64,000 nt of DNA from NCBI GenBank assembly GCA_002365595.1, contig DFAM01000017.1, positions 176,939-240,938 of the forward strand, written 5' to 3'. The stretch comes from Acinetobacter sp. UBA3106 (GTDB lineage Bacteria; Pseudomonadota; Gammaproteobacteria; Pseudomonadales; Moraxellaceae). Numbering within the stretch: the stretch's first letter is position 1; each line of letters opens with the position of its first letter. A program made the position numbers and the translations under genes. Shown one piece after another: positions 28,461-36,278 of the stretch. Below the pieces are notes generated by a model, which worked only from the letters and a program-made list of their open reading frames with translations, had not been told where the DNA came from and did no database searches.

Positions 28461-29115
28461 AAAAACTGACATTACGAAATTCTTTAGATTCATCCAGATC
28501 TGGCCATGTGGTCGCACTGCGTTCATCCAGTTTTTGATAGTTTGGATGACTAAAATTTTTCACCCGGCTATCTGCTACCCATACCTCTGGCGCAAATTTT
28601 AAAAATTCATCCAGAAAAAAGCGGTTGCACTGATCGTAGAGCACATCTGCGGCTAACAGTACATCCACCTGTTCTGCTTTATACAGATCATCCAGATATT
28701 CCAGTTCGACATCATTCAATTCTGCATTGGCACGACAGGCATCCAGACTGACTTGATCTATATCACAACAGATCACCCGCTTAGCGCCTGCCATTTTTGC
28801 GGCAATTGCGACCACGCCCGATCCAGCACCAAAGTCAAGTACAACCTTGTCTTTAACATGATGCGGTTCAGCTAAGAGCCACTGTGCCATCGCCAAACCA
28901 GATGCCCAACAGAAAATCCAGTATGGCGTATCGTTCCAGATACGGCGAATCACCTCATCATCCAAGCGATCGGTGGGAAATACAGGAGGAATCAGCCACA
29001 GTGAAATTGGGGTTTCAGGCAATTGCTGGGCAAGCAACTCACAACCGGGGATCACCTCATGTAAGGCTTGAATAAGATGTTCTGGCGCTTTGGGGAATTG
29101 GAAAGTACAGCTCAT
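28447..29115 (-). CDS. METTL20-like class I SAM methyltransferase
   Basis: A 222-residue Rossmann methyltransferase. It resembles bacterial homologues of METTL20/ETFBKMT, which methylate lysines of electron-transfer flavoprotein beta. The pre-motif YWIFCWASGLAMAQWLL is diagnostic. Motif I is LDFGAGSGVVAIAAKMAGA, motif II CCDIDQ, and the later motif AADVLYD. It could also be annotated as an L11-methyltransferase-like protein. Preceding sequence is AT-rich with no clear Shine-Dalgarno; an in-frame TTG at 29166 would add a Ser/Lys-rich tail and is less likely. Confidence 0.75.
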   Translation of the reverse strand: MSCTFQFPKAPEHLIQALHEVIPGCELLAQQLPETPISLWLIPPVFPTDRLDDEVIRRIWNDTPYWIFCWASGLAMAQWLLAEPHHVKDKVVLDFGAGSGVVAIAAKMAGAKRVICCDIDQVSLDACRANAELNDVELEYLDDLYKAEQVDVLLAADVLYDQCNRFFLDEFLKFAPEVWVADSRVKNFSHPNYQKLDERSATTWPDLDESKEFRNVSFYKTL

Positions 29116-29193
29116 TGAATTTTTATTCGTTTTAGATTTCTGAAGTGAAGAAATACTTTTTTTCAAACATAAATATTAATTCACAGTGAAAAT

Positions 29194-29285
29194 CCCCTCT
29201 CCTTCAAGGAGAGGGTTAGGGAGAGGTTAAAAAGCCCCTCATCCCAGCCTTCTCCCTGAGCCGTATACGGCGCAAGAGAAGGAGA
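29194..29285. repeat. Intergenic palindromic repeat (REP/MITE-like)
   Basis: Three nested palindromes occur in about 90 bp between folD and the methyltransferase gene: CCCTCTCCTT / AAGGAGAGGG (29195-29215), CCTTCTC (29248-29254) / GAGAAGG (29276-29282), and a perfect GCCGTATACGGC (29260-29271) inside the second. The GC-rich block stands out in an AT-rich genome. It resembles short dispersed intergenic repeats of gammaproteobacteria; copy number cannot be judged here. Confidence 0.6.
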
Positions 29286-29293
29286 TATAGGCA

Positions 29294-30142
29294 TTAACCT
29301 AAAGCCTTCTCAGCCGCTTCAACCGTTTGACGAATCAAAGTGGTAATGGTCATAGGGCCTACACCACCTGGAACAGGTGTATACGCAGAAGCCACTTCTT
29401 CAATACCGACCAATTGGATGTCACCAACACCGCCGCCATCACGTGGATGGAAACCAGCATCAACAACCACAGCACCTGGTTTAATCCAGTCTTTTTGAAT
29501 CAGTTCAGCTTTACCTACTGCACCGACAATAATGTCTGCTTGTTTAACAAAGCTTGCAAGATCTTGTGTACGTGAATGACAGATGGTCACAGTCGCATTT
29601 GCTTCAAGCAACATTGCAGCCATTGGTTTACCCAAAATCGCAGAACGACCCACAACTACCGCATGTTTACCTGCGATTTCGATGTTGTTTTCTTTCAAAA
29701 TAGTCATGATGCCTGCAGGAGTCGCAGAACCATATGCTGCTTCGCCCATTGCCATACGGCCGAAACCTAAGCAAGTTACGCCATCAACGTCTTTTGCCAG
29801 TGAAATGGCATCAAAGCATGCACGCTCATCAATTTGCGCTGGAACAGGGTGCTGAAGCAAAATACCGTGAACATCAGGATTGGCATTTAATTTTTCAATT
29901 TCAGCAAGTAACTGTTCAGTTGTGGTTTCTTTGCCTAACTCAACTTTTAATGAATCCATACCGACACGACGGCAAGCATTTCCTTTCATACGTACATAAG
30001 TTGCAGATGCGCCATCGTCACCCACCAAAATAGTCGCAAGGATTGGAGTACGACCTGATTTTGCCTTTAACGCTTCTACGCGAGTTAACAAATCAGCTTC
30101 AATTTGCTTTGCCAATGCACGACCATCTAAAACTAATGCCAC
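29294..30142 (-). CDS. folD: Methylenetetrahydrofolate dehydrogenase/cyclohydrolase
   Basis: FolD makes 10-formyl-THF from 5,10-methylene-THF in two steps using NADP. It is 282 residues. Residues near 54 carry the catalytic YVRMKGNACRRVGM motif with the key lysine, and the active-site KDVDGVTCLG is near residue 117. The NADP-binding GRSAILGKPMA is near 165, and PGGVGPMTITTL closes the protein. It stands alone on the minus strand, opposite the two tRNA genes. Confidence 0.97.
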   Translation of the reverse strand: MALVLDGRALAKQIEADLLTRVEALKAKSGRTPILATILVGDDGASATYVRMKGNACRRVGMDSLKVELGKETTTEQLLAEIEKLNANPDVHGILLQHPVPAQIDERACFDAISLAKDVDGVTCLGFGRMAMGEAAYGSATPAGIMTILKENNIEIAGKHAVVVGRSAILGKPMAAMLLEANATVTICHSRTQDLASFVKQADIIVGAVGKAELIQKDWIKPGAVVVDAGFHPRDGGGVGDIQLVGIEEVASAYTPVPGGVGPMTITTLIRQTVEAAEKALG

Positions 30143-30250
30143 GGCACTTCTCCCAAGTGTTGATATGAATCAATTTCGCACATTCTACATGAATATTTTA
30201 AATATTTTCCGTTATATGCTGCTTTTCTGCACATCTGCATAAATCTACTA

Positions 30251-30278
30251 TTGTTTTTTTTTCAGGGCTTGATAATAT
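30251..30278 (+). promoter_or_regulatory. Likely sigma-70 promoter of the tRNA-Cys/tRNA-Leu unit
   Basis: TTGTTT (30251-30256) and TAATAT (30273-30278) are separated by 16 bases. They lie 17 bases before the mature 5' end of tRNA-Cys, followed by a GC-richer discriminator (CGCAGC). Confidence 0.5.
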
Positions 30279-30295
30279 ACGCAGCAACAAGAGAT

Positions 30296-30369
30296 GGCGG
30301 GGTGGCAGAGTGGTCATGCAGCGGACTGCAACTCCGTGTACGCCGGTTCGATTCCGACCTCCGCCTCCA
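30296..30369 (+). tRNA. tRNA-Cys (anticodon GCA)
   Basis: A 74-base cloverleaf. The acceptor GGCGGGG pairs with CTCCGCC, discriminator T, encoded CCA. The anticodon arm CGGA-CTGCAAC-TCCG holds GCA, and the T-arm is CGCCG-GTTCGAT-TCCGA-like. Only 10 bases separate it from tRNA-Leu, so they are cotranscribed. Confidence 0.96.
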
Positions 30370-30379
30370 ATCTTGTAAA

Positions 30380-30465
30380 GCCCGAGTGGTGAAATCGGTA
30401 GACACAGGGGATTTAAAATCCCCCGCCCACAAAGCGTGCCAGTTCGAGTCTGGCCTCGGGCACCA
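30380..30465 (+). tRNA. tRNA-Leu (anticodon UAA)
   Basis: An 86-base class II tRNA. The acceptor GCCCGAG pairs with CTCGGGC, discriminator A, encoded CCA. The anticodon arm GGGGA-TTTAAAA-TCCCC carries UAA, and a long variable arm (CGCCCACAAAGCG) follows. The T-loop is GTTCGAGTC. It reads UUA and UUG. Confidence 0.96.
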
Positions 30466-30498
30466 TTTTAATACTTCTTGAAATGGCGCAATAAAGAA

Positions 30499-30522
30499 CC
30501 CAGCGTTAAGCTGGTTTTTTTA
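30499..30522 (+). terminator. Terminator of the tRNA pair
   Basis: CCAGC / GCTGG with a GTTAA loop and a T7 tail, 34 bases after tRNA-Leu. Confidence 0.8.
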
Positions 30523-30588
30523 TGCCTGAAATTTAGTTTAGGCAGGCAACCCTCTCAGAATGATCAAAAAAATCATCCTTACCTCAGT

Positions 30589-31494
30589 TCAAGCATTGCG
30601 TTGCAAATAACCTTGCAAACCTGCATCCAGCTCTTGTTGCAAATGTGCCGGCTGTAAAATTTTCAGATAGGGCACCCAATAACGCACCAATGGATGCAAC
30701 TCTTTCTGATGCCGAATCTGACAGCTAATCAGCAATTCCCCTGTTTGCGATTCCTCTAAAATCATTTGTTCCGGAAAAATTCGGCGTTGCTTAAAATAAA
30801 TCGCAGCATCCGGATGTACAGATAAAACCACTTCCTGTTTTTGGTGCTGAAACCAAATACCATCCTCATCTTTTAATTGTTGTAGTACAGCCTGATCATG
30901 TTCAAATTGTGCAAGCCGATGGCTACAGATAATTTTTTCAATACGCCCCAGACGGTAAACACGCAGCTCCTGCTTGCGTACAGCCGCCAGATACCAGTTA
31001 CCCATGTGATGAATTAATCGATAGGGTTTTACCACCCGCATTTGATCTCTGTAAAATAAAGCAACTTGCTGTCTTTTTTGAATGCTTCCAGTGAGCAGCT
31101 TAAAATGTTCAGCATACTGCGTGTTATCTTCAAAATTGTAGCCTTTGGCAGAAAAAACCAGACTGGACCGATTATCGAACAGTTCTCTTAAAAAAGAGAT
31201 ATCTAAAGAGGGATAAAGATTCTGAATGCCAGACAACTGGGCAAAATTTTGAATATCCTGTAATTTAAAGCGTCCTAAATAGGAAGAATCCAGGTAAAAC
31301 TTTTTGGTTTTAGTGTCATGAATAAGTGGAAGATAAGAATTTAAACGATCAAAATCACGCTCTATGGTTCGGCTACTGACCCGAAATTCAAGCGCCAATT
31401 CGTGTACGCTCAGCTGATGTCCTACATTAAGCTTCGTCAATATACGGGCCAAACGTTCTGCAAGACGCTCATGTGTTGAAGGATTACCCTTCAT
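30589..31494 (-). CDS. WYL-domain transcriptional regulator
   Basis: A 301-residue regulator. The N-terminal DeoR-type winged helix (about 1-75) has the recognition-like VSSRTIERDFDRL. The middle and C-terminal WYL region (about 130-220) has VKPYRLIHHMGNWYLAAV, with the Trp-Tyr-Leu sequence that names the family. WYL domains bind nucleic-acid or nucleotide ligands and often control DNA repair and defence genes; PafBC and BrxR are known cases. Here no defence genes are adjacent. The ATG at 31494 has GAGGGG upstream; the open frame to 31521 is not supported. Confidence 0.85.
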   Translation of the reverse strand: MKGNPSTHERLAERLARILTKLNVGHQLSVHELALEFRVSSRTIERDFDRLNSYLPLIHDTKTKKFYLDSSYLGRFKLQDIQNFAQLSGIQNLYPSLDISFLRELFDNRSSLVFSAKGYNFEDNTQYAEHFKLLTGSIQKRQQVALFYRDQMRVVKPYRLIHHMGNWYLAAVRKQELRVYRLGRIEKIICSHRLAQFEHDQAVLQQLKDEDGIWFQHQKQEVVLSVHPDAAIYFKQRRIFPEQMILEESQTGELLISCQIRHQKELHPLVRYWVPYLKILQPAHLQQELDAGLQGYLQRNA

Positions 31495-31632
31495 AAAACC
31501 CCTCTTTGTACTTTGCAGCACAACGCTTAAATCGCGTAAAATTATTCAATTATGAAAAAATTATACCGTCAATTAAAAACGTGTTTCTGGCTATTTTCTC
31601 CAACTTAAGGCTAATAGATTTGCTTGAAACGG

Positions 31633-31830
31633 TTATTTAACCGCACGTCTCCGACGGCTTTTTTTGCCTTTACCATTTAGGCGTTCAACATAACGTTCCA
31701 GATGCAGCATGGCTTTATAAAACTGATGCAAATTAGAAGGCAATACCTGATTGCAAATAATGGCCTTATGCAATCTTTTCAAGGCACGTAAACCATGTTC
31801 AGATGTATAAGGAGCTGAAACTATTTTCAT
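31633..31830 (-). CDS. Small basic protein, hypothetical
   Basis: A 65-residue, strongly basic protein rich in Arg and Lys, ending in an Arg-rich tail (KKSRRRRAVK). It may bind nucleic acid, but no family is recognised. AAAAGGAAG before the ATG at 31830 is a good ribosome binding site and decides the start. It lies alone between the WYL regulator and the quinone oxidoreductase gene. Confidence 0.6.
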   Translation of the reverse strand: MKIVSAPYTSEHGLRALKRLHKAIICNQVLPSNLHQFYKAMLHLERYVERLNGKGKKSRRRRAVK

Positions 31831-32020
31831 AATAGACTTCCTTTTATTACATGACATTTAAATTAATACCAATCACTTCAGTCGGATTATTTTAAAGTTT
31901 AATCTACCTTCTGGTTCTGACAGGTTGTGTCGAACAATCGACATTTTTTACCATTTTTTAAACTTTATGACGTTTTTTCTATACATTAATTTAAATTACT
32001 TATCATTTTTTATTACATGC

Positions 32021-32054
32021 AAAATAAAAGCCAACATCTGTTGGCTTTTATTTT
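32021..32054. terminator. Terminator after quinone oxidoreductase gene
   Basis: A 15-bp stem AAAATAAAAGCCAAC / GTTGGCTTTTATTTT with an ATCT loop lies just downstream of the oxidoreductase stop (minus strand). Confidence 0.88.
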
Positions 32055-32071
32055 ATTTGAAGCTGGAATGG

Positions 32072-33064
32072 TTAGATGATTTCCACCACGACTTTACCGA
32101 TATGTTCACCAGTATCCATCAGCGCATGTGCATCCTGAATCTGGTCAAACTTGAAAGTTTTATAAATCATAGGCAAGCATTCACCTTTTGCCCATAGCGG
32201 CGCAACCGTTGCTTGTAAGCCTTGAGCAATTTCAGCTTTTTCCGCAGTGTTACGCGCACGCATGGTTGAACCGGTAATGGTCAAACGTTTCATCATAATT
32301 TGACCCAGTTTCACCTCTTTGGCTTTTGCCCCACCCAAGAAAGCGATATAGACCAGACGACCATCACGACGCAACAAGTTCAGGTTTTTTTCCAGATATG
32401 GCGCACCCACCATATCTAAAATCACATCGACACCGCCATTGTCGGTTTGCTCGTTAATCACTTGCTCGAAATCTTGAGTTTTATAATTAATAGCCGTGGT
32501 TAAATCAGAAATCGCTGCAACTTTTTCATCTGAACCCACAGTGGCAAAAGTTTTGATGCCGAGTGATTTACACAGCATCAAAGCAGTCGTTCCAATTCCG
32601 CTCGTTCCTCCATGCACCAGTACCGTTTCCCCTGCTTTAGCTCTACCCATCTGGAACACATTTGCCCACACGGTAAAGAAGGTTTCAGGAATAGCCGCAG
32701 CCTGTACAAAGCTCACGCCTTCATGGATATTCAAAGTCTGGCTTTCTGGCACCACGCAATATTCTGCATATCCGCCGCCATTGGTCAGACCGCAGACTTG
32801 ATCACCTACTTTAAACTTAGTAACTTCACTTCCTACCGCTTCAACAATACCGGCAACTTCCAGACCCGGCACAGGCGTTACCCCTTTAGGCATTGGATAC
32901 AAGCCTTGGCGCTGCAAAATGTCGGGACGGTTAATGCCAAAGGCATGCACTTTCACCAGGACTTCATCTGCTTTAGCTTCAGGTACCGCAACAGTTTCGT
33001 AAGCGAGTTTATCCACGCCGCCCGGTTCAGTGATGATGACTTGTTGCATAGTCGCTTGTGACAT
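32072..33064 (-). CDS. Zinc-less NAD(P)H:quinone oxidoreductase (MDR family)
   Basis: A 330-residue enzyme of the quinone oxidoreductase branch of the medium-chain dehydrogenase superfamily, related to PIG3 and QorA. It has the GroES-like N-domain (FGINRPDILQRQGLYPMP) and the nucleotide-binding motif VHGGTSGIGTTALMLCKSLG near residue 145. It lacks zinc-ligand cysteines. It likely reduces quinones or related enones with NADPH. GGAAG before the ATG supports the start. Divergent from the GNAT-thioredoxin pair. Confidence 0.9.
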   Translation of the reverse strand: MSQATMQQVIITEPGGVDKLAYETVAVPEAKADEVLVKVHAFGINRPDILQRQGLYPMPKGVTPVPGLEVAGIVEAVGSEVTKFKVGDQVCGLTNGGGYAEYCVVPESQTLNIHEGVSFVQAAAIPETFFTVWANVFQMGRAKAGETVLVHGGTSGIGTTALMLCKSLGIKTFATVGSDEKVAAISDLTTAINYKTQDFEQVINEQTDNGGVDVILDMVGAPYLEKNLNLLRRDGRLVYIAFLGGAKAKEVKLGQIMMKRLTITGSTMRARNTAEKAEIAQGLQATVAPLWAKGECLPMIYKTFKFDQIQDAHALMDTGEHIGKVVVEII

Positions 33065-33196
33065 AGTTTCTTCCTGATCTATTCATTACTTTTTAAGATT
33101 TACCGCCCTATTTGAACATAGAAACAGCCGGGAATGAATAAGCATGGACTTATGTATAATTTCCTCACTATTTAGCAGAATGATATGAGATTGAGC

Positions 33197-33637
33197 ATGG
33201 CAACCATTCAAAAAGCTGAAATGCAGGATATAGAGTCTATCTTAGATATCTGGCTCAATGCTTCCCTACAGGCACATGATTTTATTCCTGCTGCTTACTG
33301 GGAAAAGCAGTTGATTCCGATGCGTGATCTTTACCTGCCTTTAGCCGAAAATTATGTGATCAAGGACAATCAAACTGTCGCAGGTTTTGCATCATTATTG
33401 AAATCAGAAGCGGTGCTGGCTGCACTTTTTATTGCACCTCATCAGCAAGGCTTGGGATATGGTGCCGCCTTGATTTATTTTTTTAAGCAGCAATGTGATG
33501 AATTGCATTTAAATGTCTATACTGAAAATACCGCAGCGGTAAACTTTTATCAGCAGCAGGGCTTTAAAACCATCAGCCAAGCAATGGACAAAAACACCGG
33601 TCATGCAGAATTAAGTATGACTTGGTCCAAGCCTTAA
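33197..33637 (+). CDS. GNAT-family N-acetyltransferase (YjaB-like)
   Basis: A 146-residue acetyltransferase. Motif A for acetyl-CoA is visible as LFIAPHQQGLGYGAAL near residue 80, and motif B as VYTENTAAVNFYQQQGF near residue 112. It resembles E. coli YjaB (SLNASLQAHDFIPAAYW matches the conserved HDF region). The acceptor is unknown. I chose the ATG at 33197; 33185 is four codons earlier. The thioredoxin gene follows 23 bases later, so they likely form an operon. Confidence 0.8.
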   Translation: MATIQKAEMQDIESILDIWLNASLQAHDFIPAAYWEKQLIPMRDLYLPLAENYVIKDNQTVAGFASLLKSEAVLAALFIAPHQQGLGYGAALIYFFKQQCDELHLNVYTENTAAVNFYQQQGFKTISQAMDKNTGHAELSMTWSKP

Positions 33638-33660
33638 TTGGGAAAATATCAGGAAAGTTT

Positions 33661-34008
33661 ATGTCAGTCGCCATCGAATATAATGAAAATAACTTTAGTG
33701 ACTATGAATGGTTTGATGGGTTTGCAATGATTCGCTTTTATGCAGACTGGTGTGCGCCTTGCGTGCAGAACTTTCCAATCTTTGAACAATGTGCGCTGCA
33801 AATGTCAGCACGACATAACAATATTAAATTCGGCAAAGTGAATGTAGATCAATCCCCCATTCTGACTTTGCGCTATAACGTGTATGGCCTACCTTCAACC
33901 TTGATTTTTTATCGTGGACAAGTTGTGAAACGCATTGCTGGTGTGAAAAGCCTTGCTGAGCTTAACACCATCATTGAACAGGTCATTTTTGAACAAATCA
34001 CTCATTAA
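33661..34008 (+). CDS. Thioredoxin-family protein
   Basis: A 115-residue cytoplasmic thioredoxin fold with the active site WCAPC (Ala-Pro, not the usual Gly-Pro). The conserved cis-proline region is GLPSTLIFY, near residue 75, and the final helix is present. It has no signal peptide. AGGAAA upstream of 33661 decides the start. It converges closely with the DUF2798 gene (6 bp apart). Likely a thiol-disulfide reductase; partner unknown. Confidence 0.88.
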   Translation: MSVAIEYNENNFSDYEWFDGFAMIRFYADWCAPCVQNFPIFEQCALQMSARHNNIKFGKVNVDQSPILTLRYNVYGLPSTLIFYRGQVVKRIAGVKSLAELNTIIEQVIFEQITH

Positions 34009-34014
34009 TTCAGC

Positions 34015-34281
34015 TTATTCCGAAGATGATTTATTCGGCAGCACCACAAATTGCATTAGAAATTTACGCACCAATGGCAGTACCACCAGAATCAGTGGAA
34101 ATGCCATCAGCCATGACAAGCTCCATGCATGTAGCCACAGAGAAAAGAAGCCGTCGACAAAGCCTTTATTCAACAGCATGTTAAAACAGGAAATTGCGCC
34201 GCTCATAATGCCAGACAGGATAAGTGGCATCAGCCAAGTCAAATGTTTTGGGTGAAATTTTGGGAGATTATTTTTCATCAT
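34015..34281 (-). CDS. DUF2798 family small membrane protein
   Basis: An 88-residue protein with two predicted membrane helices (about 16-40 and 50-75) and the family signature SGIMSGAISCFN with a following WLMAFP. Function is unknown. It starts at adjacent ATGs (34281/34278) and lies downstream of the PadR regulator in the same direction (31 bp), suggesting a shared transcript. Confidence 0.75.
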   Translation of the reverse strand: MMKNNLPKFHPKHLTWLMPLILSGIMSGAISCFNMLLNKGFVDGFFSLWLHAWSLSWLMAFPLILVVLPLVRKFLMQFVVLPNKSSSE

Positions 34282-34312
34282 TTAACCTAATCTTTTTAAA
34301 TCGTGAATCGAA

Positions 34313-34822
34313 TTACATACGTGCAATTTCTACTGCTGCCTGATCAATCTTTCCGGAAATTTCACGGATTTGCTCTGGGTTCAGTTCAGTATGCTGAATC
34401 TTCAGGCGCAATGAAGTTTTCAGGTTTTCCATCGCACGTTTAATATCGACATAGTGTTCGTTGTTCTGGATTTGCTTACGCGTATTAAAGCGGTCGAGGA
34501 TTTTTTTTACTGCTTCCTGATTCTCTTCAAGGTGTTGAAGACCCGTAGGTGTAATACGGTATTGCTTACGATCATCGGCACTCAGTTCAGCCTGAGTATA
34601 TTGATGTTCTTCGAGATAGTTGATGGTTGGACAGATGGTGCCTGTACTCGGCTTATAGTTGCAACCGACCAGTGATGCTACGTCTTTAATGATGTCATAG
34701 CTAAATTTTGGGGATTGGGCAATGAAATGCAGTACCAACAGCTTCATTTGTCCTGCTTCAAACAGGCGTTTACGTGGTGTTAGTGTACTTTCACTGTTCT
34801 CGATAGGATTGGAATTTGGCAC
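34313..34822 (-). CDS. PadR-family transcriptional regulator
   Basis: A 169-residue PadR/AphA-like repressor. The N-terminal winged helix (about 20-110) has KLLVLHFIAQSPKFSYDI and the recognition segment GTICPTINYLEE. A C-terminal dimerisation helix follows. The start is GTG at 34822, lying inside a run of palindromes that probably include its own operator. It shares a direction with the DUF2798 gene, which it may control. PadR proteins sense phenolic acids or drugs; the ligand here is unknown. Confidence 0.82.
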   Translation of the reverse strand: MPNSNPIENSESTLTPRKRLFEAGQMKLLVLHFIAQSPKFSYDIIKDVASLVGCNYKPSTGTICPTINYLEEHQYTQAELSADDRKQYRITPTGLQHLEENQEAVKKILDRFNTRKQIQNNEHYVDIKRAMENLKTSLRLKIQHTELNPEQIREISGKIDQAAVEIARM

Positions 34823-34826
34823 TACT

Positions 34827-34860
34827 AAGATATCTCTTAATATTAACTAAGATATATCTT
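34827..34860. promoter_or_regulatory. Paired palindromic operators for the PadR regulator
   Basis: A perfect 12-bp palindrome AAGATATATCTT (34849-34860) lies 22 bases from a near-copy AAGATATCTCTT (34827-34838). This two-turn spacing is typical of operators bound by two dimers. It lies directly upstream of the padR GTG start and 79 bases before the divergent coiled-coil gene, so it could control both. Confidence 0.6.
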
Positions 34861-34938
34861 AATTAAAAATTCAATAAGTATCAAATAAAATTTAAACCGT
34901 GTAATATTTAACCATAATAATTATTTTGAGTTATTTTA

Positions 34939-36231
34939 ATGGGGAAAATCAGAGATATACTTTCAGCTGGCATGACAGCATCAGAACGAAAAGAAGTGCA
35001 GCAAGCTCTTAGACAATTGAGCGAATTACATGGAAAGCTTTCAGCCACTTATACGCTCGCAGATAATTTAGAACACATTACAGATGGACGTACCGCAGCT
35101 GCTAAATTGATTAAAAGTGAAATTGAATCACTACAGCTAGAAATTCAATAAGTTAAAGATCTTAAGAGACAACTAAATTCAGAAATTTCAGAATTATTAG
35201 ATTTAAAAAATAAAGTTAGCTCTTTAAAAGAGTTACTGGAATATCAATATGATGATGGTGTTACAACCGAACAAACTTTGAAGGAGTTACTAAACCCTGA
35301 AAATCTTGCCAATTTATACAATGAAGCAGATAAGCTAAAAGATGAATTCAACAAGTATTTCTCTCCAAATGAAGACGAAGAATTAAGCCACAGCCAAAAA
35401 CTGGAGAAACTATCTGCAAAAGCACGAGACTTACATACTTATCTTTTCAATAATGAAGTCACTGTAGAAGGTATAGAAACTTCACGCGAACAAGCTATAA
35501 GAAAAAAATACAAAGAAATAGATGACTTCTATGACAATATATTCGTTGACGAAACTAATGAAGCTGGTGAAAAAACTTCATCATATTCAACTATGTTTGA
35601 TACGCAAAAGGCAGCACTAGATAAATTCTATTTGAAAATTTTTGGTGACAAAGAAAACCAATCTTTAGAGCAAGTCTTAACAAAAAGATTAGAAACTCTT
35701 GAATCAACTGAAAAAGAAGCTTTAAAAGTTTTAAATCAGGCGAGCAATGCTGGACTAGCTGGTGGATTCCATGAGAAAGGTAATCAAGCAAAAGATAATA
35801 AAAGGAATAATCTCTATGTATTTATAGGTTCTTTAGTTCTATTGGCGACATTCAATTTCTTTACAATTGACTTCGATAATCTTGATAAAATCACTATAAC
35901 ATCCATAACAGTTAGATTAATCCTTAATATTCCCCTCATCTGGATCGCTACAGTCGCCAATCTTAATCTCAATAGATATTCTAAATTAGAACAAGAGTAT
36001 GGCCATAAAGAAGCTTTGGCACGTTCATTTGAGAAATATAAAGCTGAAATCAAAAACCTAAATGCTCATAGTGAAGAATCTATTTATCTACAAGCTAAGT
36101 TATTAGATATTAATTTAGAAGCATTCAGAAAAAATCCAGCTGATGGAATGGAAAGTGTAAAGTCTGACTCAATTTTAGAGAAGCTTATTCCAACTCTTGA
36201 AAGACCTAAAAAAACACTCGAAGAATCCTAA
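34939..36231 (+). pseudogene. Coiled-coil membrane protein gene, interrupted by an in-frame TAA
   Basis: A single frame runs from ATG 34939 to a stop at 36229-36231, broken only by TAA at 35149-35151. The codons between that stop and 35278 are all sense and continue the charged coiled coil. Without the stop the product would be about 430 residues: long coiled coil, then two membrane helices (in LYVFIGSLVLLATFNFF and RLILNIPLIWIATVANL), then a charged C-terminus. There is no restart with a ribosome binding site after the stop. The family is not recognised, and the helical repeat and HKEALARSFEKYK segment recall accessory membrane proteins of unknown role. It could be a decayed gene, a sequencing error or readthrough; a C-to-T change of CAA would explain the stop. 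Confidence 0.75.
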
Positions 36232-36238
36232 ATAGAAG

Positions 36239-36262
36239 AACCCGCCTTTCAGCGGGTTTTTT
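36239..36262. terminator. Terminator between coiled-coil gene and cysN
   Basis: AACCCGC / GCGGGTT with a CTTTCA loop and T6, between converging genes. Confidence 0.88.
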
Positions 36263-36278
36263 AAATCAATTCAATCTA

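Noticed and set aside
32612..33061. 149-codon open frame opposite the quinone oxidoreductase gene
   Set aside because: It lies fully inside a well-supported gene on the other strand and has no initiation signal or recognisable domain.
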